Shown here: positions 7,349 through 14,588 of the stretch, piece after piece
How positions within the stretch are numbered: the stretch's first letter is position 1
How the letters are laid out: the number at the start of each line of letters is the position of its first letter
Virus record (IMG/VR): IMGVR_UViG_3300035162_000013
Coordinates: 1 to 35,347 of that record
Strand: one strand, 5' to 3'
Origin: a virus
DNA: 35,347 bases
Position numbers and translations under genes: made by a program
The notes under the pieces: generated by a model
What the model saw: the letters and a program-made list of their open reading frames with translations, nothing else
The model's database searches: none
What the model was told of the DNA's origin: nothing

Positions 7349-7373
7349 ACATTCGCCAAGACAGGAGACTCAC

Positions 7374-7844
7374 ATGGCTAATACAACTTTTTCCGGTCCG
7401 ATTCGGGCAGGCAACATTAAAAACACAACAGGAACTACTGTTGGTTCTGACATTGCAAACGTAGGTTACGTTGTAATGATGCAGACACACTCTATGGATC
7501 TTTCCAACGGTGCTATTGCAGCAGGAGCAACCAATATGGTTATTCCAGCTAACTCAAAAATTATTAATTGTGTGGTAGATATGGCCACAGCAGCATCTGG
7601 AGCAACAAACGTCAGTGTTGGCGATACTGTTGGTGGTGCAACCACAATCCTAAACGCGCTGGCAGTAGGCACATCTGTAGGCATTAAAGCACTGGGAATT
7701 TCTGGTGGTGGAACTCTCGCTTGGGGTGACACAGGAGCTGCTGATCTAAAACTTACTGTTACAAATAGTGCAGCAACCACAGCGGGTGTCTGTGTAATTA
7801 CAATTATGTATGCACAAGCATTTAACACTGCAATACGACCTTAA
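7374..7844 (+). CDS. Putative virion head or decoration protein
   Basis: 156 residues, ACAGGAGA ribosome binding site. Rich in Ala, Thr, Gly and Val with short beta repeats and almost no charge (TFSGPIRAGNIKNTTGTTVG; ATAASGATNVSVGDTVGGAT). No signal peptide. The composition matches capsid fibre or decoration proteins often found right after the coat gene. It is the first gene after the capsid terminator, so its level may be set by readthrough or by a separate promoter near the palindrome at 7331-7348. Confidence 0.6.
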   Translation: MANTTFSGPIRAGNIKNTTGTTVGSDIANVGYVVMMQTHSMDLSNGAIAAGATNMVIPANSKIINCVVDMATAASGATNVSVGDTVGGATTILNALAVGTSVGIKALGISGGGTLAWGDTGAADLKLTVTNSAATTAGVCVITIMYAQAFNTAIRP

Positions 7845-7856
7845 AGGAGAGCTTAG

Positions 7857-8138
7857 ATGGCAGGGTCAGACATAAATGCGTATACTCATGCACAAGGTTC
7901 AGCGGCGGCTCTCATAGGGCCGTCCAGATCTAGACTTCAAGCCGTAAACATATACGCGACTGCGGCGGGCTCGTTCACTCTTACCAATGGTAATGGGGGA
8001 GCAACACTGTTAACGCAGAAGTTTCCCATAGGTATGAACGAGATATACATTCCTGAGAATGGGATGCTGTTTACTTCTGGGGTCTACATTTCTGCGCTTA
8101 CGGGCGCGGGGACTGAACTGACGTTTCTTTTAGCGTAA
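7857..8138 (+). CDS. Small beta-rich virion-type protein
   Basis: 93 residues with a strong AAAGGAGAG site. The sequence (RLQAVNIYATAAGSFTLTNG; FPIGMNEIYIPENGMLFTSG) reads as a compact beta sandwich with few charges. Similar short proteins in phages are minor structural or decoration proteins. I recognise no named family. It follows the 156-residue protein with a 12-base gap and probably works in the same part of the virion. Confidence 0.55.
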   Translation: MAGSDINAYTHAQGSAAALIGPSRSRLQAVNIYATAAGSFTLTNGNGGATLLTQKFPIGMNEIYIPENGMLFTSGVYISALTGAGTELTFLLA

Positions 8139-8147
8139 GGATTATCC

Positions 8148-8393
8148 ATGCCTAAAATCGACAAGGCTAAGATGAAATGCAACAAACCTAAACGTCAGAT
8201 TTCTGGCGGTAAAAAGTCTGTTGTTAAAGCCTGCGATAAAGGAAAAGAAAAGATAGTTCGTTTTGGTGACGCCAACATGAAGATTAAAAAATCAGACCCT
8301 AAACGGCGAAAGTCGTTTAGGGCTCGTCATGGGTGCGATAAAGGCACTTTGGATAAATTAAAGGCCAAATATTGGTCTTGCAAAGCGTGGTAG
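8148..8393 (+). CDS. Small very basic Lys/Cys protein
   Basis: 81 residues with about a third Lys or Arg and four spaced cysteines (KMKCNKPKR, KACDKG, HGCDKG, WSCKAW). Key segments are MPKIDKAKMKCNKPKR, KIVRFGDANMKIK and RRKSFRARHGCDKG. Related short basic proteins recur in marine phages and I recall the KSFRARHG part as the conserved core. The extreme charge suggests DNA or RNA contact, perhaps packaged with the genome, and the cysteines could bind zinc. No function is known. Confidence 0.65.
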   Translation: MPKIDKAKMKCNKPKRQISGGKKSVVKACDKGKEKIVRFGDANMKIKKSDPKRRKSFRARHGCDKGTLDKLKAKYWSCKAW

Positions 8394-8395
8394 TT

Positions 8396-8629
8396 ATGAA
8401 ATTAGAAGTCAATCAACTGGTGTCGTTTGTTGCCTTGGGTTTATTAGGTTGGGCCTCTCTGCAGGTTTACCAGATGAATGCTCAGTTGACGGTCACGTCC
8501 TACAAGGTTGAAGAAAATTACAACATGATCAAGCCTATGTGGCAGGATTTTTTGGTAAGGAACGCATATCATGATCAGCCGCAGCCAGATGGCAAAGCAA
8601 ATATCCACGCCACCAACAAGGAGAGGTAA
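8396..8629 (+). CDS. Small protein with one N-terminal membrane segment
   Basis: 77 residues from the ATG at 8396. A more upstream in-frame ATG at 8372 would overlap the previous gene by 22 bases and lacks a good site. Residues about 8-25 (VSFVALGLLGWASLQVYQM) are one membrane segment, followed by a short amphipathic part (YKVEENYNMIKPMWQDFL) and a polar tail. An anchor plus short helix recalls small phage membrane proteins including inner-membrane spanins, but it is far from the lysis genes. Function unknown. Confidence 0.55.
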   Translation: MKLEVNQLVSFVALGLLGWASLQVYQMNAQLTVTSYKVEENYNMIKPMWQDFLVRNAYHDQPQPDGKANIHATNKER

Positions 8630-8630
8630 T

Positions 8631-8837
8631 ATGAGTTTATACGAGAATATCCGAAAACGTCGAGCAAGCGGAAAGCCTATGCGTAACAAGGGCGACAAGG
8701 GTGCGCCTAGTAACCAAGACTTTGTTAATGCGGCTAAAACCGCGAAGAAGGCAAAGGGTGGTATGATAAATAAAGGCTACAAGAACGGTGGCTGTGTTAT
8801 GGCTGGTCGCGGTGGGAAATATAAAGGCGGAATGTAA
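8631..8837 (+). CDS. Small basic Gly/Lys protein
   Basis: 68 residues from the ATG at 8631, chosen over the in-frame ATG at 8571 because AAGGAGAGG lies just before it. It opens MSLYENIRKRRASGKPMRNK, then KGAPSNQDFVNAAKTAKKAK, then a Gly/Lys tail ending YKGGM. This short family (SLYENI ... MR..G.KGAP ... AAKTAKK) recurs beside head-tail genes in many marine podovirus-like genomes. Its job is unknown. It shares one base with the next start (TAATG). Confidence 0.7.
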   Translation: MSLYENIRKRRASGKPMRNKGDKGAPSNQDFVNAAKTAKKAKGGMINKGYKNGGCVMAGRGGKYKGGM

Positions 8838-9502
8838 TGACAACTTCTGGATCAAGAGATTTCAATCTCGATGTAGCTGAACTTATTGAGGAAGCATATG
8901 AGCGGTGCGGTATAGAAGTACGCACGGGCTATGATGCCAAAACTGCTCGTCGCTCTTTGAATCTCATGTTTGCAGAATGGGCCAACAGAGGATTAAACCT
9001 GTGGACTGTTAAGTCTCATACGATTGATCTCACGCAGGGACAGGGACAAGAAACTCTTTCGGACAATGTAGTTGATCTATTGGATGTTGTTCTTCGTAGA
9101 AACAATACTGACTATGAAGTTCAAAGAATATCCAGGGGTGAATACGCAACTTTGCCCAATAAAACAACGCAGGGCAGACCTAGCCAGTATTGGCTAAACC
9201 GTCAGATTAATCCTGTACTGAATCTTTGGTCAGTGCCTGAGAACTCTACAGATCAAATTATTTATTATTTTGTTCAGAGGATTGAAGACGCCGACACATT
9301 GGTTAATACAACAGATATGCCGTTCCGGTTTTATCCTTGTATGGCTGCAGGGTTATCCTACTATATTGCCATGAAACGAGCTCCAGATCGTGTACAGATG
9401 TTAAAGACTGTTTACGAAGAAGAGTTCCAACGAGCAGCGGATGAAGATCAGGGAAGAACTCCTTTGAAACTTCAACCTAGTTTCAGTTATTTGAGGGTCT
9501 AA
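8837..9502 (+). CDS. Putative head-tail adaptor or tail accessory protein
   Basis: 221 residues. The N-terminal helices (FNLDVAELIEEAYERCGIEV, then AKTARRSLNLMFAEWANRGL) are followed by beta segments around residues 55-130. A final helical part (YPCMAAGLSYYIAMKRAPDR; LKTVYEEEFQRAADEDQGRT) completes it. This helix-beta-helix order and its position between capsid and nozzle genes fit the P22 gp4-like accessory or adaptor proteins that join portal to tail. Assignment is by architecture and recalled resemblance, not by an exact motif. Confidence 0.6.
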   Translation: MTTSGSRDFNLDVAELIEEAYERCGIEVRTGYDAKTARRSLNLMFAEWANRGLNLWTVKSHTIDLTQGQGQETLSDNVVDLLDVVLRRNNTDYEVQRISRGEYATLPNKTTQGRPSQYWLNRQINPVLNLWSVPENSTDQIIYYFVQRIEDADTLVNTTDMPFRFYPCMAAGLSYYIAMKRAPDRVQMLKTVYEEEFQRAADEDQGRTPLKLQPSFSYLRV

Positions 9503-9828
9503 TGGCATACGCAAGTGGCAGTAAAGCGTGGGGAATATCTGATCGATCAGGCCGTCGATACCGTCTTCGTGACATGAAGGTGGAGTGGACGGGAGCCAAG
9601 GTTGGTCCTGACGAGTTTGACCCCAAGCAACCTCAGTTATTTCCACCAAAAGCGTACCCAGATCCTCAAGCTTTGAGAAACCCAAGACCAGAAACAAATC
9701 TAGAGGAACAACGAGCTTTGCAGTGGGGGTGGAATCCAGTGGGATTTAACTACTTGCCGGGTCTTTCTCCAAATAACAATTTAGTAGCCACAGGATCTGT
9801 TGGCACAGTTACGGTGGTGATAACATGA
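9502..9828 (+). CDS. Small virion protein ending in the GSVGTVTV repeat
   Basis: 108 residues, start sharing one base with the previous stop. A basic N-terminal region (SDRSGRRYRLRDMKVEWTGA) is followed by a Pro-rich middle (DPKQPQLFPPKAYPDPQALR) and QWGWNPVGFNYLPGLSPNNN. The C-terminus is VATGSVGTVTVVIT, one unit of the repeat that builds the protein at 11221 and also ends the protein at 20976. It sits between two adaptor genes and is likely part of the head-tail junction. Function unknown. Confidence 0.65.
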   Translation: MAYASGSKAWGISDRSGRRYRLRDMKVEWTGAKVGPDEFDPKQPQLFPPKAYPDPQALRNPRPETNLEEQRALQWGWNPVGFNYLPGLSPNNNLVATGSVGTVTVVIT

Positions 9829-9830
9829 GT
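9811..9830 (+). repeat. 20-bp repeat spanning a stop/start overlap, copy 1
   Basis: ACGGTGGTGATAACATGAGT is identical to 21243-21262. In both places it encodes the C-terminal TVVIT, the stop, and the overlapping ATGA start of the next gene. The DNA just upstream is also similar but shows synonymous changes, so the copies derive from a shared coding module. Confidence 0.85.
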
Positions 9831-10472
9831 TTTACATACGATCAGCTAAAGCAAGCTATTCAAGACTACACGGAAAATTCCGAAACAACTTTTGTAGCTA
9901 ACCTTCCTTTGTTTATAAGGGCGTCCGAAGAGCGGATATTAAAGAATGTACAGCTAGATTTGTTCCGTCGTAATCAAACAGCGCATTTAACAAAAGCTAA
10001 TCCTTACTTAAATTGTCCAAGTGATTTTTTAGCACCTTTTTCTTTAAGTTATATTTTATCTGGATCAAAAGAGTTTATAGAGTTTAAAGACGTTTCTTTT
10101 GTACAAACGTATTCACCTAATCCAGCAACCGAAGGATTACCTAAATATTATGCACAGTTTGATGTAGGTAACTTCCTTGTTGGCCCGACACCTAACGCAA
10201 ACCTTGATGTTGAGCTACACTACCTGTATCGTCCAACTAGCATAACAGCGGGCGCAGGAAGTGGAACGACTTGGATTAGTTTAAACGGAGAGCTAGCATT
10301 GTTATACGGTTCGCTTGTAGAAGCGTACATATTTATGAAGGGTGAAGCTGACGTCATGCAACAGTACAATCAACGCTTTGAAGAAGCTATGATCGGGTTG
10401 AAGATGTTAGGTGAAGCTAAAGAAACCACTCAAGAATATAGAGTTGGTAAAGTTATAAGGACGAAAACGTAA
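9825..10472 (+). CDS. Tail adaptor protein, SU10-type
   Basis: 215 residues. N-terminal helices (TYDQLKQAIQDYTENSETTF, LPLFIRASEERILKNVQLDL) lead into a beta domain with YLNCPSDFLAPFSL and YYAQFDVGNFLVGPTPNANL. A C-terminal helix pair follows (LLYGSLVEAYIFMKGEADVM; YNQRFEEAMIGLKMLG). This is the pattern of the adaptor ring proteins of short-tailed phages such as SU10 (like T7 gp11 in function) that bind below the portal. It overlaps both neighbours by 1-4 bases. Confidence 0.7.
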   Translation: MSFTYDQLKQAIQDYTENSETTFVANLPLFIRASEERILKNVQLDLFRRNQTAHLTKANPYLNCPSDFLAPFSLSYILSGSKEFIEFKDVSFVQTYSPNPATEGLPKYYAQFDVGNFLVGPTPNANLDVELHYLYRPTSITAGAGSGTTWISLNGELALLYGSLVEAYIFMKGEADVMQQYNQRFEEAMIGLKMLGEAKETTQEYRVGKVIRTKT

Positions 10473-10765
10473 TGTTTAAACTAGATTTCAACATGCCGGA
10501 TCAACCAATGGTATCGGTAAAAACTACCGATAACCGTGGGTTTTCTCCGGAAGAAGTAGCTGAACGCTGTGTGTCTAAATTGATCAGCGTTTCAGATGGT
10601 GCACATCCTGCTATTAGAGATCAAGCACTGGCCTACAAAGAGCACATGGAAGAAGTAGTTGCATTTTATATGCGAGAAGCTATTCGCAGCGACCGTACAA
10701 CTGTGTATAATGCCCTAAAAGATTCGGGAAATCTCGAACTAGCTGACGCGATAAGGAGACTATAA
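10472..10765 (+). CDS. Conserved small helical protein
   Basis: 97 residues in TAATG overlap with the adaptor. It starts MFKLDFNMPDQPMVSVKTTD, then helical segments FSPEEVAERCVSKLISVSDG, AIRDQALAYKEHMEEVVAFY and MREAIRSDRTTVYNALKDSG. There is no signal peptide or membrane segment. I recall it as a common short companion of tail-adaptor genes in marine phages. A chaperone or minor virion role is a guess. Confidence 0.6.
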   Translation: MFKLDFNMPDQPMVSVKTTDNRGFSPEEVAERCVSKLISVSDGAHPAIRDQALAYKEHMEEVVAFYMREAIRSDRTTVYNALKDSGNLELADAIRRL

Positions 10766-10766
10766 T

Positions 10767-11207
10767 ATGGCGATAACTCAAGCAATGTGTACGTCCTTCA
10801 AGCAGGAACTTCTGCAAGGCCAACACAATTTTACTAACGGCGGTAGTACTTTTAAATTAGCTCTGTTTACAAGCAGTGCCACTTTAAGTGCCGCAACAAC
10901 AGACTATTCAACTTCGAACGAAGCTTCGGGCACTGGATATTCTGCGGGTGGATCAGCGTTGACAAACGTTACTCCAACAACAAGCGGAACAACAGCGTTC
11001 TGTGATTTCAACGATCTAACTTTTAGTTCTTCGACAATCACTGCTAACGGTGCAATGATCTACAACACCACAACAGGTGGTGGATCGAACACTACAGATT
11101 CTTGTATTATCCTAGCTTTTGGCGCGGACAAGACATCTACTAACGGTGATTTTACTATTCAGTTCCCAACAGCGGATGCTTCAAACGCGATCATTCGCAT
11201 CGCGTAA
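10767..11207 (+). CDS. Small virion or fibre-region beta protein
   Basis: 146 residues with a good AAGGAGA site. After a short helix (ITQAMCTSFKQELLQGQHNF) it contains FKLALFTSSATLSAATTDYS, GTGYSAGGSALTNVTPTTSG and a final FTIQFPTADASNAIIRIA. This low-charge Thr/Ser/Gly domain is widespread in phage tails (the FKLALF...GTGY.AGG pattern) and is taken to be structural or host-contacting. It opens the host-recognition region that runs to 19101. Confidence 0.65.
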   Translation: MAITQAMCTSFKQELLQGQHNFTNGGSTFKLALFTSSATLSAATTDYSTSNEASGTGYSAGGSALTNVTPTTSGTTAFCDFNDLTFSSSTITANGAMIYNTTTGGGSNTTDSCIILAFGADKTSTNGDFTIQFPTADASNAIIRIA

Positions 11208-11220
11208 GGAGTAGCCTCCG

Positions 11221-12120
11221 ATGGTAGACATCACAGGCTGGGGCAGAGGTACATGGTCTGAAGGACCTTGGGATTCCGCTATTCCTGTGACAGTCACGGG
11301 GGTAGCCGGAACTGGTGCCGTTGGCTCAGTTGGCATCGTTGCGGAAGCTAATATCCCAGTAACGGGGACGGTTGCCACAACTGGTGTCGGATCAGTTACA
11401 GTATCTGCGGATGCAAACGTAGGGGTAACAGGTTTACAAGCAGCAGGAAGCGTCGGCACAGTTAGCGTCACTGCTGACGCTGTTGTTTTACCTACGGGTA
11501 TTGCTGCCACGGGGGGTGTCGGCTCTGTAGTTGTTATTGCAAAAGCCCTAGTTCTACCTACTGGAGTAGCGGGAACTGGAGCGGCAGGTTCAGTGGTTGT
11601 TACCGCAGACGCAAACGTAGGTGTCACAGGTCTAACAGCAACTGGGGATACGGGAACAGTAGTCGTTCAAGCAGAGGCAAATGTCCCTGTATCAGGTCTA
11701 GTAGGAACAAGTGCTGTTGGCACAGTAGAAGTTTTAGCCAACAGCGTAGTCGAAATACCTACTGGAGTAGCGGGAACAGGTGGTGTTGGAAGCGTTGTAG
11801 TAGCTGCAGAAGCTGTTATTTTACCCACTGGAATAGCCGGAATAGGCGAAATTGGGGACGTAGATGTAGGTATTCGCGTCATTGTTCCAGTTACAGGGTT
11901 GGAAAGTACGGGAAATGTTGGTACTATAACCGTAATCGCGGAAGCAAATGTCTCAATTACAGGCGTTTCTGCAACTGGTCAGACTGGAGAAGTGTTCGTT
12001 TGGAGCCAAATAGATCCTAACCAGACACCAGGATGGAATGGAATAACACCGTCGCAAACACCCGGTTGGGACGATATAACACCGTCGCAATCCCCTGGTT
12101 GGACAGAAATAGCGGCATAG
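11221..12120 (+). CDS. Repeat protein, eleven 22-residue units plus PGW repeats
   Basis: 299 residues. Residues 1-24 contain Trp and Gly (GWGRGTWSEGPWDS). From about residue 25 to 261 there are eleven units of about 22 residues with the pattern (V/P)TG(V/L/I)xxTGxxGxVxVxAxAxV, which should stack as a beta-solenoid or bead-like fibre. The tail has three copies of (I/D)xPxQ(T/S)PGW: DPNQTPGW, ITPSQTPGW and ITPSQSPGW. A long thin virion fibre or tail shaft is likely. Single units of the same repeat end the proteins at 9502 and 20976, suggesting these three share an interface or an origin. Confidence 0.75.
   Translation: MVDITGWGRGTWSEGPWDSAIPVTVTGVAGTGAVGSVGIVAEANIPVTGTVATTGVGSVTVSADANVGVTGLQAAGSVGTVSVTADAVVLPTGIAATGGVGSVVVIAKALVLPTGVAGTGAAGSVVVTADANVGVTGLTATGDTGTVVVQAEANVPVSGLVGTSAVGTVEVLANSVVEIPTGVAGTGGVGSVVVAAEAVILPTGIAGIGEIGDVDVGIRVIVPVTGLESTGNVGTITVIAEANVSITGVSATGQTGEVFVWSQIDPNQTPGWNGITPSQTPGWDDITPSQSPGWTEIAA
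11293..12003 (+). repeat. 66-bp imperfect tandem repeats inside a gene
   Basis: Eleven 22-codon units, diverged mostly at synonymous positions. Unit boundaries are marked by ACTGG or ACGGG encoding TG and by GTTGGCACAGTT-like DNA encoding VGTV. The reading frame is intact throughout. Confidence 0.75.
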
Positions 12121-12129
12121 GAGAAACAG

Positions 12130-12708
12130 ATGGCGAGTACATACACTAGCGCAAACGGCATTGAGTTGATCGCCACAGGTGAACAATCGGGTGCATGGGG
12201 CGATACAACAAACGTTAACCTTCAGATTATCGACAGGATCCTTACTGGGGTTGGAACGATTACTTTGTCTGGTACGACGCACACCCTAACAACTACAGAC
12301 GGTACATTATCAGATGGTATGTATAAGGTCTTGGTTTTAGGAGGATCTCCTTCTGGTACGAACACTATCACTGTTGCACCTAATGATGCTCAGAAAACCT
12401 ACATGGTTTACAACAACTCAGGTCAATCGGCTATATTCTCACAAGGATCAGGGGCAAACGTCACAGTAGCCAACGGGGATACAAAACTAATTTATACAAA
12501 TGGTGCGGGTTCCGGAGCCGCAGTATTTGATTTCACTGCTAATTTAGCAATGTCGTCAGTAAACATTACAGGCGGCGTAATTTCTGGTATAACAGACTTA
12601 GCGGTTGCAGATGGAGGCACTGGTGCTTCTAACGTTGCAGGCGCACAAACAAATTTACAAGTAGACCCTGCTGGTACAGCGGTGGCTTTGGCAATTGCGT
12701 TGGGTTAG
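12130..12708 (+). CDS. Tail fibre module, N-terminal or shaft domain
   Basis: 192 residues with an AGGAGA site. It begins STYTSANGIELIATGEQSGA WGDTTN, a signature of the virion-proximal part of many marine phage fibres. Beta segments and the motif ITDLAVADGGTGASNVAGAQ, which usually precedes fibre shafts, follow. Here the protein stops soon after (VDPAGTAVALAIALG), so the rest of the fibre is presumably supplied by the separate genes downstream. Structural; probably attaches the fibre set to the tail. Confidence 0.7.
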   Translation: MASTYTSANGIELIATGEQSGAWGDTTNVNLQIIDRILTGVGTITLSGTTHTLTTTDGTLSDGMYKVLVLGGSPSGTNTITVAPNDAQKTYMVYNNSGQSAIFSQGSGANVTVANGDTKLIYTNGAGSGAAVFDFTANLAMSSVNITGGVISGITDLAVADGGTGASNVAGAQTNLQVDPAGTAVALAIALG

Positions 12709-12716
12709 GATAGACA

Positions 12717-13049
12717 ATGGCAAACACGTTTAAAAGAAAACTTTCACGGACTGTTGGTACTTCGCTTACTTCGGTAGGCAGCTACACTGTCCCATCATCA
12801 ACAGCTACAACGGTTATCGGATTGACGGTATCGAACGTTACAGCCTCCCAAGTTTTGATTACAGCGGTGGTAAACGACGGATCGAACGACACACATTTGA
12901 TTAAAGATGCCCCAGTTCCAAGTGGCGGTTCTATCGTTATTGTTGGTGGAGATCAAAAAGTAGTGTTAGAAACGGCAGATAGTGTTAAGGTAAGTTCGAA
13001 CACAGCAAGTTCTGTTGACGTAGTAATGAGTATACTGGAGATCACCTAA
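12717..13049 (+). CDS. Small virion-associated beta protein
   Basis: 110 residues. It starts ANTFKRKLSRTVGTSLTSVG, then YTVPSSTATTVIGLTVSNVT and HLIKDAPVPSGGSIVIVGGD, ending VVMSILEIT. This short beta-sandwich protein recurs in fibre operons of cyanophages and other marine phages and is regarded as a minor structural protein. It has no charge-rich or membrane part. The stop shares one base with the next start. Confidence 0.65.
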   Translation: MANTFKRKLSRTVGTSLTSVGSYTVPSSTATTVIGLTVSNVTASQVLITAVVNDGSNDTHLIKDAPVPSGGSIVIVGGDQKVVLETADSVKVSSNTASSVDVVMSILEIT

Positions 13050-14233
13050 TGGCAACACTTGGTAATGTACCTGCGGAAGCATATACGAACACTGTAAAAG
13101 ACAGTTTTAGTGGCAACGGTTCCACGACTGCTTTCACAATGTCATTGCCGACCGTAACGAACGACGTCAGGGTCGTAGTAGAGAACGTCATACAAGACCC
13201 GACGGTCGCGTACTCTGTATCGGGAACCACGCTTACATTTACGTCAGCCCCTCCATCAGGGACGAATAACATTTACGTTGTTCATCTAGGACCGGCGGTC
13301 ATGACGACTGTACCACCGGCTGAGATAGCGGATGCCACGACGTTTGCTTCGAGCCTCACGGTTCAAGGTGCGTTCACCTCTAAAGGGATTGACGATAACG
13401 CAGACGCAGTGGCACTTACGATTGATAGTTCAGAAAATGTTTTGGTGGGTAAGGCTTCTAGTAGCACTACCACAGCAGGTAATGAGTTAAGAGCTGGAGG
13501 GTTAGCCGCATTTACTAGGTCAGGCTCTTACTCATTAAACCTTAACCGACTAGCTTCAGACGGTGACATTGCAGTATTCCAAAAAGACGGCACAACTGTA
13601 GGTAGTATTGGGGCGCACTCAAGTGGGACATACCTTGGTACAGCAGACACTGGCATATATTTTAATGGTGGAAATGACAGTATTGACCCATATAATCCCA
13701 GTGTTCCAATTAATAGAGATAATGCTATTTCATTAGGGGCAGGGTCAAGACGCTTCAAAGACCTCTACCTATCAGGCGGTGTCTACCTCGGTGGCACTGG
13801 GGCGGCTAATAAGTTGGAAGATTATGAAGAGGGAACTTGGGAACCCACTATAATAGGAACAAGTAGTAGTCCTACTGTTACCTATCAAGCGGATAATGGC
13901 GGTTCTTACACAAAAATAGGTAGGGTTGTTTATTACACTGGTTGCGTTCGCTGGACTGCTTTTTCTGGAGGGTCGGGTACTGCAAGGATTGGTAATTTAC
14001 CTTTTACCTCGGCGGCAAGAACTAATGGCGATAACGCAGACAGTGTAGGGAGTGCTAGAACGTCTATTTGGAATGGAACATCAAGTAATCACCCTACAGT
14101 AATCGGCATGGTTGCTAATAACACAACACTTAACATAGTCGCTACCTCTTCCACAGGTACAGCGGCTACATTACAGATAAGTGATTTAGGAACAAATTGT
14201 AGTTTTCAATTTACTTGTATTGCGTATGTATAA
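13049..14233 (+). CDS. Tail fibre protein with exchangeable C-terminal domain
   Basis: 394 residues. The N-terminal domain (DSFSGNGSTTAFTMSLPTVT, VVVENVIQDPTVAYSVSG, LTFTSAPPSGTNNIYVVHLG) is the common attachment module of marine phage fibres. It is followed by a shaft with ADAVALTIDSSENVLVG and by a knob-like segment around residues 215-250. The boundary LEDYEEGTWEPT near residue 258 is followed by a C-terminal beta domain of about 130 residues (YTKIGRVVYYTGCVRWTAFS, ARIGNLPFTS). The same boundary and downstream DNA recur at the fibre ending at 15326. Likely receptor-binding. Confidence 0.78.
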   Translation: MATLGNVPAEAYTNTVKDSFSGNGSTTAFTMSLPTVTNDVRVVVENVIQDPTVAYSVSGTTLTFTSAPPSGTNNIYVVHLGPAVMTTVPPAEIADATTFASSLTVQGAFTSKGIDDNADAVALTIDSSENVLVGKASSSTTTAGNELRAGGLAAFTRSGSYSLNLNRLASDGDIAVFQKDGTTVGSIGAHSSGTYLGTADTGIYFNGGNDSIDPYNPSVPINRDNAISLGAGSRRFKDLYLSGGVYLGGTGAANKLEDYEEGTWEPTIIGTSSSPTVTYQADNGGSYTKIGRVVYYTGCVRWTAFSGGSGTARIGNLPFTSAARTNGDNADSVGSARTSIWNGTSSNHPTVIGMVANNTTLNIVATSSTGTAATLQISDLGTNCSFQFTCIAYV

Positions 14234-14256
14234 TAACCCACCGCATAGCTTTGGGT
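14233..14256 (+). repeat. 24-bp repeat after fibre gene, copy 1
   Basis: Begins at the last base of the stop: ATAACCCACCGCATA followed by GCTTTGGGT. It matches 15323-15346 at 23 of 24 positions, and both copies sit at the end of a fibre gene. ACCCA and TGGGT could pair as a weak hairpin with an 11-base loop. There is no T-tract, so it is unlikely to be a terminator. Confidence 0.85.
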
Positions 14257-14300
14257 CGGACAGGTGGCACTAACGTCACGATAAAACAAAGGAGGCCAAT

Positions 14301-14579
14301 ATGGCACTAACAAAAGTAATAACAGAAGATAAGATTGAAGTCGTTGGAGATCACAAAAATATTCAAGTGAGAACCAAAACCTCAGTTATGGAAGATGGTG
14401 TAGAACTATCATCAGGTTTCCATCGTCACGTCTTATCTTGCTCAACTAAATCAGATGACACATGGGGTGACACTGACATCTCAAGTGAGTCAACAGAAGT
14501 ACAAGCAATATGCAATGCAGTTTGGACAGACGCAGTGAAGACTGCATACCAGACAGCTATGGATGAAGCAGAAATATAG
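14301..14579 (+). CDS. Small fibre-operon protein
   Basis: 92 residues with a strong AAAGGAGG site. It starts ALTKVITEDKIEVVGDHKNI, then VRTKTSVMEDGVELSSGFHR HVL and a helical C-terminus (VQAICNAVWTDAVKTAYQTA). I recall this family from fibre regions of cyanophages and pelagiphages, function unknown. It is inserted between the two fibre genes that share flanking DNA, with 67 bases before it that contain the first copy of the 24-bp repeat. Confidence 0.6.
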   Translation: MALTKVITEDKIEVVGDHKNIQVRTKTSVMEDGVELSSGFHRHVLSCSTKSDDTWGDTDISSESTEVQAICNAVWTDAVKTAYQTAMDEAEI

Positions 14580-14588
14580 GAGACTAAC

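Noticed and set aside
11181-11882. Long antisense open frames opposite the repeat protein
   Set aside because: They are a by-product of the Val/Thr/Gly/Ala repeats: the reverse strand reads as Pro/Ala/Thr repeats. They have no ribosome binding site and no independent features.
11293-12003. Regular 66-bp repeats considered as a CRISPR array
   Set aside because: Units are contiguous, imperfect, in frame and encode a repeated protein, with no spacers and no cas genes.
12130-12708. Fibre module at 12130 as a truncated or frameshifted gene
   Set aside because: It ends cleanly in VDPAGTAVALAIALG before a good ribosome binding site, and I see no continuing fibre frame after the stop, so a short stand-alone module is more likely.
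14236-14256. The 24-bp repeat as a transcription terminator
   Set aside because: Only 5 bp can pair (ACCCA/TGGGT), with an 11-base loop and no T-tract in either copy.
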